A stretch of 12,250 nucleotides of DNA from the NCBI GenBank assembly GCA_046565785.1, contig JBKHXZ010000217.1, forward strand, positions 1 to 12,250, written 5' to 3'. Source of the stretch: DATHWB01 sp046565785. GTDB lineage: Bacteria > Actinomycetota > Acidimicrobiia > Spongiisociales > ZC4RG35. The notes beneath the pieces are model-generated. The model made no database searches. It was given only the letters and a program-made list of their open reading frames with translations, and was not told where the DNA came from. This document shows, in pieces, positions 1-6,989 of the stretch. The position numbers and the translations under genes are program-made. The first letter of the stretch is position 1, and every line of letters starts with the position of its first letter.

Positions 1-12
1 GAGTCGGCCCGA

Positions 13-1035
13 TCACTCACCGGTCGCCCTTCCCCGTACCCGCTCCCAAATGCTGGCGATGCCGCCCGGCGCGAACAGCATCATCAGGACGAACAGCACG
101 CCGAGCACGAAGAGCGGTTCGGAGAGCGGGCCCTGGATCCAATCGGGGAGGGCATCGATGGCGTCGGAGGTGGCGACCGTCGACAGCCGCAAGCTGAGGA
201 TGGCGTAGACGAACCCGCCGAGGGCCGCCCCCCACAGCCGACCGGGGCCGCCGAGCACGACCATCACCAGCAGCGCCAACGTGAACGTGGCCTCGGCGAT
301 GCTGGTGTTCGCACCTCTGACCAGCAGCAAGTAGACCGAGCCCCCGAGCGACGCCAAGCCGGAGGCGATGACGAACGAGGCCAGCTTGAAGCGGAACGGC
401 TCCAATCCCACCATGTGCACTCGGGCCTCGTTCTCCCGGATGGCTTCCCAGACCCGCCCGGCGCGGCTCGACACCACACGATGGGACAGCAGATAGGTGA
501 ACACCACGAAGGTCAGCGCCAACCAGTACAGCCAGCGGGTGTTCACCACTCCCCGGAACAGGTCGGGCACCTGATCGGAGGCGACTCCGAGGCCTTCTTC
601 TCCGCCGAAGACCCGGAGCGGATCGGAGAGGATCAGGATGGCGAAGGCTTCGGCAAAGGCCAGGGTCACCATCGCAAAGGCGACTCCGGTGGTACGCAAG
701 GCAATCGCCCCCAAGACGGTGGAGAAGACCACGGTGACGACCAGCGAGAGCAGCACCGCCAGCGGGTAGGCGATACCGGCGTGAAGCATGATGAGGTTGG
801 TGCCATACACACCGAGCGCGACCGGGAGGGCGTGACCGAAAGAGAGCAGTCCCGTGTATCCGAACACCACGTCGTAGGAGATGGCAAATCCGGCGTACAC
901 CAGGGCGATCGCCAGGATCTGCAGCGTCCCCGGAGACGAGACCTCCGACGAGAACAGGCCGGGGATTCCGAACCCTACGAACGGGGCCACGGCGAAGGCC
1001 GCCAGGAGGATCGGAAAGACGAGTCGCCGCCTCAT
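13..1035 (-). CDS. livM: Branched-chain amino-acid ABC transporter permease LivM
   Basis: Inner-membrane permease subunit of an amino-acid importer of the hydrophobic amino-acid uptake (HAAT) family; it pairs with LivH to form the transmembrane channel. The 340-residue product has a hydrophobic N-terminal segment (about 8-28), then several long hydrophobic helices around 38-60, 88-135 and 168-185. A conserved cytoplasmic loop, GRVWEAIRENEARVHMVG (193-210), is the LivM segment that contacts the ATPases. The last hydrophobic stretch (about 305-322) is followed by FAPGGI and a short charged tail. Length and layout are normal for LivM. The ATG at 1035 overlaps the LivH stop by four bases (ATGA), which fixes the start; the frame stays open far upstream but only as a shadow of livH. 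Last gene of the liv operon inside this window. Exact substrate is not readable from a permease. Confidence 0.93.
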   Translation of the reverse strand: MRRRLVFPILLAAFAVAPFVGFGIPGLFSSEVSSPGTLQILAIALVYAGFAISYDVVFGYTGLLSFGHALPVALGVYGTNLIMLHAGIAYPLAVLLSLVVTVVFSTVLGAIALRTTGVAFAMVTLAFAEAFAILILSDPLRVFGGEEGLGVASDQVPDLFRGVVNTRWLYWLALTFVVFTYLLSHRVVSSRAGRVWEAIRENEARVHMVGLEPFRFKLASFVIASGLASLGGSVYLLLVRGANTSIAEATFTLALLVMVVLGGPGRLWGAALGGFVYAILSLRLSTVATSDAIDALPDWIQGPLSEPLFVLGVLFVLMMLFAPGGIASIWERVRGRATGE

Positions 1036-1916
1036 GCCGCTTGCCTCCCGAGCAGGCCCTGCGGTCGCACCAGCAGAACCACCGCCAACAACACCACTAC
1101 CGAGATCGAGCCGAGCCCGGTTCCGACGTAGTTGTTCACATACACCTGGGTGAGGGCGACCAGCACCGCGGATACCGCGGTACCCGGCACCGACCCGAGC
1201 CCACCGATGACCACGACGATGAAAGCGAAGATCAGTTGGGTGGTTCCCAACGCCGGGCTGATCCCGTTGAAGTAGACCGTGGCGAGCGACCCGCCCATCC
1301 CGGCCAGCATCCCGCCGATGCCGAATACGATGGTGAAGCTGCGGTCGACATCGACCCCCAGCGCCCGCACCATGCCCGGATTCTCGACGCCGGCACGGAT
1401 GATCAGACCGGGACGGGTCCGGCGCAGGAACGAGAGCAGACCGATCAGGGCCGCCACCGCCACCGCCAACACGAGCAGCCGGTTGTTGGGGATGTTGGCG
1501 CCGAGGAACGAGGTGGTCTGACCGAACCAGGCGGGCTGGGACATGAGTCGGGGGTCGTAGGTGAACCACCCACCGAGCAGGGCGACCAGGGCGGTTCCGA
1601 GACCGATGGTGAGAAGGATCTGCTCTACGTGACGCCCGTACAGCCGTCGGATCAGGCCCCGTTCGACGACGACACCCACCACCGCACCGGACAGGGCGGC
1701 GGCCAGCACGGCGACGATGAACCGTATCCCGAGCGGCACCCCCTCGAATCGGTCCATCACCATCCATCCCGCATATCCGCCGATGGCGAAGAACGCGCCG
1801 TGGGCGAGGTTCAGGACGTTCATCAGGCCGAAGATCAGGGAAAGGCCGGAGGCCAGCAGGAAGTAGAGGCCGGCCAATCCGAGGCCGGAAGCGGTGTTGA
1901 GGACGAAGCTGCTCAT
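1032..1916 (-). CDS. livH: Branched-chain amino-acid ABC transporter permease LivH
   Basis: Second transmembrane subunit of the HAAT-type importer, partner of LivM. The 294-residue protein is almost entirely hydrophobic helices. Family hallmarks are visible: SLIFGLMNVLNLAHGAFFAI near residues 26-45, the cytoplasmic loop RAGVENPGMVRALGVDVDR near 175-195 that docks on the ATPases, the glycine-rich FIVVVIGGLGSVPGT segment after it, and the C-terminal RPQGLLG. Full length for the family. The start ATG at 1916 overlaps the livF stop and the livH stop overlaps livM, both as ATGA, so translation of livF-livH-livM is probably coupled. No defect seen. Confidence 0.94.
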   Translation of the reverse strand: MSSFVLNTASGLGLAGLYFLLASGLSLIFGLMNVLNLAHGAFFAIGGYAGWMVMDRFEGVPLGIRFIVAVLAAALSGAVVGVVVERGLIRRLYGRHVEQILLTIGLGTALVALLGGWFTYDPRLMSQPAWFGQTTSFLGANIPNNRLLVLAVAVAALIGLLSFLRRTRPGLIIRAGVENPGMVRALGVDVDRSFTIVFGIGGMLAGMGGSLATVYFNGISPALGTTQLIFAFIVVVIGGLGSVPGTAVSAVLVALTQVYVNNYVGTGLGSISVVVLLAVVLLVRPQGLLGRQAA

Positions 1917-2617
1917 CGGACCTCGACCCCCAGGTAGCGCCCCGTCAGTGCCGGGTCGGCGGCGAGGGCGGCCATCGCGCCGGTGTACACCACCCGCCCT
2001 TCGTCGATGACGACGGCGTCGGTGGCCAGCCGGGTGGCGACGGCGAGGTTCTGTTCCACCAGCAAGACGGTGGTGTCTCCGGTCACCCGTTCCAGGGCCG
2101 TCACCACGTCCTCCACCACGATGGGGGCGAGTCCCTTGGTGGGTTCGTCGACGAGTAGCAGTGAGGTCTCGTCGAGCAACGCCCGGCCCAGCGCCAGCAT
2201 CTGCTGCTGTCCGCCCGACAGGGTTCCGGCGGGTTGATCCTTACGAACGGCCAAGTCGGGGAACAACTCGTACACGAGGTCGTAGCGGTGTACGGATCCC
2301 GGGCGCTCGGAGAGCCGCAGGTTCTCGGCGACGGTGAGCGTCGTGAAAACCTCCCGATCCTCCGGGACGTAGGCGATCCCGCGTCGGGCGATCAGGTGCG
2401 TCGGCATGCCAACCAACTCGGTGTCGCCGAATCGAATCGATCCGCTGGACCGCAGCAGCCCCATGATCGCCAGCAAGGTGGTGGTCTTCCCGACCCCGTT
2501 GCGGCCGAGGAGTGCCGTGACCCGGCCCGGGGCGATGGCGAACTCCACGTCGTGGAGGATGTGTGCCTCACCCCGCCAGGCGTCGAGTCCCGATATCGTC
2601 AATGCGGCCTCGCTCAT
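1913..2617 (-). CDS. livF: Branched-chain amino-acid ABC transporter ATP-binding protein LivF
   Basis: Cytoplasmic ATPase that powers the importer together with LivG. In 234 residues all nucleotide-binding motifs are present: Walker A GRNGVGKT (38-45), ABC signature LSGGQQQ (133-139), Walker B LLLVDEP (153-159, with D157 and catalytic E158), and the LivF-type VEQN (187-190) where other ABC ATPases have a switch histidine. The segment IAYVPEDREVF (81-91) is the usual Q-loop-region variant of LivF proteins. Length is that of the short LivF type, which separates it from the longer neighbour LivG. Start ATG at 2617 overlaps the livG stop by four bases; the stop overlaps livH in the same way. Confidence 0.95.
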   Translation of the reverse strand: MSEAALTISGLDAWRGEAHILHDVEFAIAPGRVTALLGRNGVGKTTTLLAIMGLLRSSGSIRFGDTELVGMPTHLIARRGIAYVPEDREVFTTLTVAENLRLSERPGSVHRYDLVYELFPDLAVRKDQPAGTLSGGQQQMLALGRALLDETSLLLVDEPTKGLAPIVVEDVVTALERVTGDTTVLLVEQNLAVATRLATDAVVIDEGRVVYTGAMAALAADPALTGRYLGVEVR

Positions 2618-3396
2618 GTTTCCGCCCCCAGATAGGCGGTGCGAACCGTCTGATCGGCCATCACGTCGTCCGGTGAGCCGACGGTCAGAATCTGTCCCCG
2701 GTGCATCACCGCGATCCGATCGGACACGTCAACGACGAATTCCATCCGGTGTTCAACCATCACGACGGTCTTTCCCGCCCGGTGGACCTCACGGATCAGG
2801 TCCACCAGCGGTTGGGTTTCTTCCACCGACACGCCGGCGGTCGGCTCGTCGAGGAGCAGGACCGCCGGATCGGCCGCCAGGACCATCGCCAACTCGACTT
2901 TCCGCTTGTCGCCGTGGCTCAGCGATCCGGCCGTGGCATCGGCACGGGCGGTCAGCCCGACCCGGTCGAGGACGTCGGCGGTGATCCGGTGCGCATCGTC
3001 GCCCGGGCGGGGTCGCCTGAGGAGGTGAAGGCTTCCACCGAGCGCGGCCTGGGCGGCGATGCGCACGTTTTCATGCACCGTCAGCAGCGGGAAGAGGCTG
3101 GACGCCTGGAAGGTACGTCCGATCCCCAATCCGATTCGGGCGGCGGGGCGGAGGGCGGTGATGTCCTGGCCGCGCACTTCGATCGTCCCCCCGGTGGGTC
3201 GGTGCACTCCCGAGATGAGGTTGATGAGACTGGTCTTGCCCGCCCCGTTCGGGCCGATCACCGAAAGGAACTCTCCGTCGGCGACCTCGAGGGTCACGTC
3301 GTCGATGATGACCAGACCACCGACGCCCCACTGCAGTCCGGAGACCCGCACGATGGGCGGGCCTCCGGCGGGGGGCGTCCGGTGGTCTTCGGTCAT
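2614..3396 (-). CDS. livG: Branched-chain amino-acid ABC transporter ATP-binding protein LivG
   Basis: Second ATPase of the importer, 260 residues. Visible motifs: Walker A GPNGAGKT (48-55), the LivG-type GIGRTFQ Q-loop (91-97), signature LSHGDKRKVELA (159-170), Walker B LLLDEP (180-185; D183, E184) and switch histidine in VEHRM (H216). The extra segment between Q-loop and signature (about 110-140) is typical of LivG and absent from LivF. The frame remains open upstream into the binding-protein gene, but the only start codon in the gap is the ATG at 3396, 19 bases after the upstream stop. No clear Shine-Dalgarno lies before it, so expression may depend on coupling to the upstream gene. Confidence 0.94.
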   Translation of the reverse strand: MTEDHRTPPAGGPPIVRVSGLQWGVGGLVIIDDVTLEVADGEFLSVIGPNGAGKTSLINLISGVHRPTGGTIEVRGQDITALRPAARIGLGIGRTFQASSLFPLLTVHENVRIAAQAALGGSLHLLRRPRPGDDAHRITADVLDRVGLTARADATAGSLSHGDKRKVELAMVLAADPAVLLLDEPTAGVSVEETQPLVDLIREVHRAGKTVVMVEHRMEFVVDVSDRIAVMHRGQILTVGSPDDVMADQTVRTAYLGAET

Positions 3397-3415
3397 GTCG
3401 GTGTGCGGTGTCGGC

Positions 3416-4666
3416 TCAGCCGGCTTCGGGCGGTGCGGTGGCGTCGGGTTCGAGTGCCCCGATGAGTTCCGCTTCGAGCGTTCCGTTGTTGTCGACGAGC
3501 CGGGCAGTGAACATCGGCTGCAGCATTGCATGATCCGATGCCCGAACGGTCTGGGTGCCCTTGGGAGCGTCGAAGGTCCAGCCTTCGAGGGCGGCGATCA
3601 TCCCGTCCACGTCGTCCGGGGCGGCGTTCGACAGCGCCTGGACGATCATCTGGGCGGCGACGAAGCCGTCCGGGGTGAACAGGTCGGCGACCTCCACCGA
3701 GGCGACCATGGCGTCGTTCACCGGGTTGGATGGTGCGCCGGCGAAGTAGTGGCTGAGGAAGCTGATCCCAGTTGCCGCCTCGCCGTAGAACGGCCAGGTG
3801 ACGATGTCGGCCAGACCGGTGGCGACGGGCGCGGTGTCGAACACGTTCTGCTGACCGAGTGCCTGCCACATGGCGCCGGAGGTCTCGCCGGCCCAGGCCA
3901 CGAACACGAGGTCGGGTGCAGCCTGGTTGATCTGGTCGGCGAAGCCGGTGAATTCGGTTTCGGTGGCGGGCACGAGCAGCGACTCGACGGTGAATCCGCG
4001 GCTTCCGAGCACCGCGTCGACTGCAGCGACGTTGGCCGCACCGAACTCGGTGTCCTGGGCGAACACCAGCACGGTGCCCGAGTCAGCCTCGATGAGCGAG
4101 GCGGCAGTGGCCACGTCCTGGTAGCTCTGGCGACCCGAGCGGAAGGTGTTGCGGTTGATCCCGGTGAGGGCGTCGGTGGCCGCGGGGCCGGAGATGTAGA
4201 GGATGTTGTTTTCTTCGGCGAACGACGCCATCTGGATGGCAACGCCCGACACGACCGTTCCGGCGATGATCGTCACCCCGTTGCCGACCAGTTCGGTGGC
4301 ATGGGTGATGGCCGTGGCCGGGTCACCGGCGTCGTCCAGGATCACGAACTCGATCGGACTGCCGTTCACGGCACCGGTCCCGTCGGTGGCATAGGCCAGA
4401 CCGGCCTCCAGACCGTCGAGATACTGGTTGCCGTAGCCTTGCAGTGCACCGGACGTCGAGGTGATGATCCCGACCTGGATCGGGTCGCCGCTCGGCTCTT
4501 CGGGGGCTTCGGTGGTCGTTGTCGTGTCCTCGCCACCCTCGGTGGGAGCGGGCGCTTCGGTGGTGGTCGTCTCTTCCGGCGTTTCTTCGCCGCCGCTGCT
4601 GCAGGCGGCCATGACGAGCGCCAGGATCGCCACGAGCGCCAAATGGACCCTGAACCTGTGTGTCAT
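3416..4666 (-). CDS. Lipoprotein substrate-binding protein of the Liv-type ABC importer
   Basis: Extracytoplasmic receptor that binds the ligand and delivers it to LivHM. The 416-residue product starts with a lipoprotein signal: charged MTHRFR, a hydrophobic run, then VMAAC with the lipid-modified cysteine at C22. Residues about 23-62 are a flexible Thr/Glu/Pro linker holding the fold away from the membrane. From about 63 (IQVGIITSTSGALQGYG) it is a type I periplasmic-binding fold (Peripla_BP_6, LivJ/LivK-like), with the STSG loop in the usual ligand-contacting place. The start is set by a strong AGGAGG eight bases upstream of the ATG at 4666; an in-frame start further out would spoil the signal peptide. 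Family members bind branched-chain amino acids, but also other amino acids, amides and urea, so the ligand is open. First gene of the operon. Confidence 0.92.
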   Translation of the reverse strand: MTHRFRVHLALVAILALVMAACSSGGEETPEETTTTEAPAPTEGGEDTTTTTEAPEEPSGDPIQVGIITSTSGALQGYGNQYLDGLEAGLAYATDGTGAVNGSPIEFVILDDAGDPATAITHATELVGNGVTIIAGTVVSGVAIQMASFAEENNILYISGPAATDALTGINRNTFRSGRQSYQDVATAASLIEADSGTVLVFAQDTEFGAANVAAVDAVLGSRGFTVESLLVPATETEFTGFADQINQAAPDLVFVAWAGETSGAMWQALGQQNVFDTAPVATGLADIVTWPFYGEAATGISFLSHYFAGAPSNPVNDAMVASVEVADLFTPDGFVAAQMIVQALSNAAPDDVDGMIAALEGWTFDAPKGTQTVRASDHAMLQPMFTARLVDNNGTLEAELIGALEPDATAPPEAG

Positions 4667-4670
4667 CGGT

Positions 4671-4680
4671 GTCTCCTCCT
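4671..4680 (-). promoter_or_regulatory. Strong Shine-Dalgarno of the binding-protein gene
   Basis: Read on the minus strand this is AGGAGGAGAC. Its AGGAGG core (4675-4680) lies eight bases before the ATG at 4666. It is the best ribosome-binding site in the window, fits the high dose of binding protein such importers need, and decides the start of that gene. Confidence 0.85.
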
Positions 4681-4807
4681 CTGTGGGCAGGTCGTGGACT
4701 GACCGAGTGTCAGAACATGAGACCTGATTCACCTATTGAAAACCGGCCATCCCGTCCTGTCAAACACCTCGCTGGCGGGGGTCTCGTTTGCGTCGGAAGC
4801 CGGCGGC
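4681..4807. promoter_or_regulatory. Shared divergent promoter region, importer operon versus dehydrogenase
   Basis: About 140 bases separate the two divergent starts (4666 and 4808), so both promoters should lie here. On the plus strand TTGAAA at 4736-4741 resembles a -35 box, but no good -10 follows at the right distance. Short imperfect dyads are present (GTGTCAG at 4707-4713 against CTGATTCAC at 4724-4732; GGTC at 4690-4693 against GACC at 4701-4704). They are too short to name a regulator. The role as a promoter region follows from the layout, not from a clear motif. Confidence 0.4.
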
Positions 4808-5929
4808 ATGGACACTCGTGACATGGCCGACGTCATCGTCATCGGTGGAGGAATCGCAGGCATCTCGGCCGCGGCGGAACTCGAGGTGGCAGGAGCCGAC
4901 GTCACCCTGCTCGAAGCAGAACGCCAACTGGCGTATCACACCACCGGCCGCTCGGCCGCCCTCTACTTCGAGAGCTACGGGCATCCCACCGTGCGAGCTT
5001 TGAGCCGAGCGAGCCGTGCATACTTCGAGGATCCGCCGCAAGGGACCGTCGACGCACCCATCCTCTCCCCCCGAGGCGCACTCGTCGTCGCCCCGCCAGA
5101 CCAGACCGCCGCCCTCGCTGCCGAGATCACCGAGGCCCGCAGCCACGGCACCGACATCCGGGAACTGACGCCCGACGAGTGCACCGAGATCGTTCCCGTC
5201 CTGTGTACCGACCTGATTGCTGCCGCCTCGTACGAACCAGGTGCAGCCGACATGGACGTGGCCGCCATCCACCAGTCGTTCGTTCGCACCTTTCGTCGAC
5301 ATGGCGGAGAGATCGTCACCACCGCTCGGGTACGGGACATGGAACGCAGAGGCCTGGGATGGACAGTGCGAACCGAGAACGGCGATTCCTACGAGGCACC
5401 CATCGTGGTCAACGCCGCCGGAGCATGGTGTGACGTCGTCGGCACGCTGGCTGGGGCGAATCCCATCGGATTGGTGCCCAAGCGCCGCACCGCCTTCATG
5501 GTCGGCGCCCCGCCCGACTCCACTCACTGGCCGCTCACCGTCGACGCGCACCACACCTTCTACTTCAAACCAGACGGCCCCCAACTGCTGTGCTCGCCAG
5601 CCGACGAAACCCCGACCGAACCCCAAGACGCCCGTCCGGAGGACATCGACATCGCGCTCGCCATCGAACGGATCAACGAGATGACCACCCTGGGCATTCG
5701 GTCGGTGCGCTCGGCTTGGGCGGGACTGCGAAGTTTCGTGGCGGACGGCGGCATGGTCATCGGCTTCGATCCGGACGTCGACGGGTTCTTCTGGCTCGCA
5801 GGCCAGGGTGGGACCGGAATCCAGACCTCACCTGCGGCCGGCGCCCTCGCCGCCGACCTCGTACGAGGGGTTCCGTCCCGGATCGGTGTGGACCTCGCCG
5901 CCTTCTCGCCCGCTCGACTACGGGGTTGA
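4808..5929 (+). CDS. FAD-dependent D-amino-acid dehydrogenase, DauA-like (DAO family)
   Basis: Predicted flavoenzyme that oxidatively deaminates an amino acid to a 2-oxo acid and ammonia. The 373-residue protein has the FAD-binding GGGIAG (13-18) at its N terminus and E36 ending the second strand. It matches remembered Pseudomonas aeruginosa D-arginine dehydrogenase (DauA) along its length: YHTTGRSAALY (43-53), RALSRASRAYF (63-73), LSPR (86-89), NAAGAWCD (202-209), PKRR (224-227), WAGLRSFVADG (304-314) and GIQTS (337-341). The carboxylate-binding and active-site residues R222, Y249, R305, Y53 and Q336 of DauA correspond to R227, Y252, R308, Y57 and Q339. But DauA E87, which holds the guanidinium, is A91 here, and H48 is L52, so the substrate is probably not D-arginine. 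ATG 4808 is preferred because GGAAG lies eight bases upstream; ATG 4823 lacks a site. Divergent from the Liv importer; the PQ-loop gene follows after 22 bases. Confidence 0.88.
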   Translation: MDTRDMADVIVIGGGIAGISAAAELEVAGADVTLLEAERQLAYHTTGRSAALYFESYGHPTVRALSRASRAYFEDPPQGTVDAPILSPRGALVVAPPDQTAALAAEITEARSHGTDIRELTPDECTEIVPVLCTDLIAAASYEPGAADMDVAAIHQSFVRTFRRHGGEIVTTARVRDMERRGLGWTVRTENGDSYEAPIVVNAAGAWCDVVGTLAGANPIGLVPKRRTAFMVGAPPDSTHWPLTVDAHHTFYFKPDGPQLLCSPADETPTEPQDARPEDIDIALAIERINEMTTLGIRSVRSAWAGLRSFVADGGMVIGFDPDVDGFFWLAGQGGTGIQTSPAAGALAADLVRGVPSRIGVDLAAFSPARLRG

Positions 5930-5951
5930 ACGCTCCAGATACGCTGGTTCG

Positions 5952-6554
5952 GTGACCCTCGCCAACCTGTCGGTGATCGCCGCCACCGTGATGGCGTGGT
6001 GGTCGCTGATCCCCCAAATCCGCAAGCTCGTCCGCACCGGGGACGCCGCCGGAGTGTCGGGGACGTGGCCGGCGATCGGCCTCGTATCCAACGCCGGATG
6101 GACCGCCTATCTCGTCTCCCAGGAACTGTGGGCGGCGGTGCCGTCCACCAGCGTGATGGTGTTCTTCTACCTCGTCGTGATGCGCAGCCTGCACCGTGCC
6201 GGCCTGCCGGTGATCGGAGCGGTGTGGCGGGGGCTCTACTCGATCGGGATCCTGGTCGTGACCTTCGTGCTCGGATCGTGGCATGCCCTGGGTCTGGTTT
6301 TGGGATGGGCCTACGTTCCCCAGCTCGCGCCGGCCGTGTGGAGCGCCTACCGCACCTCGGACCCGTCGGGAGTGTCCAGCGGAACATGGGCACTGATCGG
6401 CGTCGAAGCCGCCCTGTGGGTGGTGTACGGCTGGCTGCTCGGCGACGCTCCAGTGGTGGTCTTCGGTGGTGTGGGCGTGGTCGCCTCGGTGCTCATCCTG
6501 TTTCGGGTGTGGTGGACGGTGGGGCTCCGGCCCCAGCAGGCAACGACGAACTGA
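5952..6554 (+). CDS. Two-motif PQ-loop (SWEET-like) membrane protein
   Basis: Small multi-pass membrane protein of 200 residues, probably about seven helices. Two PQ-loop motifs are visible: SLIPQIRKLVRTGDAAGVSG (18-37, PQ at 21-22) and AYVPQLAPAVWSAYRTSDPSGVSSGTW (120-146 region, PQ at 123-124), about 102 residues apart. Each is followed by the typical D-x-x-G-V-S-x-x-T/W pattern. PQ-loop proteins include SemiSWEET sugar transporters and lysosomal amino-acid exporters such as PQLC2 and cystinosin, so it may move a sugar or an amino acid; the substrate cannot be read. The GTG at 5952 is chosen as the first usable start after the upstream stop, with no clear ribosome site; a GTG at 5973 is an alternative. 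It probably shares a transcript with the dehydrogenase. Its 3' end overlaps the thioesterase gene on the other strand by 62 bases. Confidence 0.82.
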   Translation: MTLANLSVIAATVMAWWSLIPQIRKLVRTGDAAGVSGTWPAIGLVSNAGWTAYLVSQELWAAVPSTSVMVFFYLVVMRSLHRAGLPVIGAVWRGLYSIGILVVTFVLGSWHALGLVLGWAYVPQLAPAVWSAYRTSDPSGVSSGTWALIGVEAALWVVYGWLLGDAPVVVFGGVGVVASVLILFRVWWTVGLRPQQATTN

Positions 6555-6945
6555 TCCCGCCGATCGCCTCGGCATCCCGCAGGTTCTGCAACCGCACCTG
6601 GCCACGGGCGAGCGCCCGGTCGGTACCGGCCACGGTGATCGTCACCACCCAGAGCTGCTGGGTCCGACCCTGGTGGATCGGGAAACCCTCCCCGGCGATG
6701 GTCCCTTCCCGCACCGAACGGAGGAAGTCGGTGGCGTTGTGCACGCCCACCACCCCCACCATTCCCTGTTCCATCGCCCAGGTGGCGGCACCGACGCTGG
6801 ACAGCGTCTCGACGATCGAGCAGTAGACACCGCCGTGGAGGATCCCATAGGGCTGCATGTGATGCGGGGCCAGGTCCAGGTGCGCGGCCACCCGACTCCC
6901 CGAGACCTCGTCGAAGGTCAACCCCAGCCATGTGTCGAAGTCCAT
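6493..6945 (-). CDS. PaaI-family hotdog thioesterase
   Basis: Predicted cytoplasmic acyl-CoA (or aryl-CoA) thioesterase with a single hotdog domain, 150 residues. The family signature PYGILHGGVYCSIVETLSS (32-50) is clear: HGG at 37-39 and the acidic residue E46 on the central helix, in the position of the catalytic acid of Arthrobacter-type 4-hydroxybenzoyl-CoA thioesterase. VTITVAGTDRALARGQVRLQ (101-120) is the closing beta-strand pair. The tail after about 135 is Pro/Gly/Thr-rich and looks unstructured. ATG 6945 gives the right domain length; the open frame continues upstream to 7134 but encodes nothing domain-like. It follows the aminotransferase gene by 44 bases on the same strand. Substrate unknown. 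Confidence 0.86.
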   Translation of the reverse strand: MDFDTWLGLTFDEVSGSRVAAHLDLAPHHMQPYGILHGGVYCSIVETLSSVGAATWAMEQGMVGVVGVHNATDFLRSVREGTIAGEGFPIHQGRTQQLWVVTITVAGTDRALARGQVRLQNLRDAEAIGGISSSLPAGAGAPPSTTPETG

Positions 6946-6989
6946 CGGCGGCAACCTAGCGAAAGTGCACCAACGGTTCCCACCGACGG

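Noticed and set aside
3059..4702. Long plus-strand open frame opposite the binding protein and livG
   Set aside because: It is antisense to genes with clear domains, has low-complexity composition and no recognisable domain. High GC makes such shadow frames common.
4707..4732. Operator palindrome upstream of the dehydrogenase
   Set aside because: Only four contiguous pairs with an offset outer match, which is too short to separate from chance.
6946..6989. A third copy of the msrA-flanking repeat (TAGCGAA present)
   Set aside because: Only seven bases match, and the rest of the repeat does not align.
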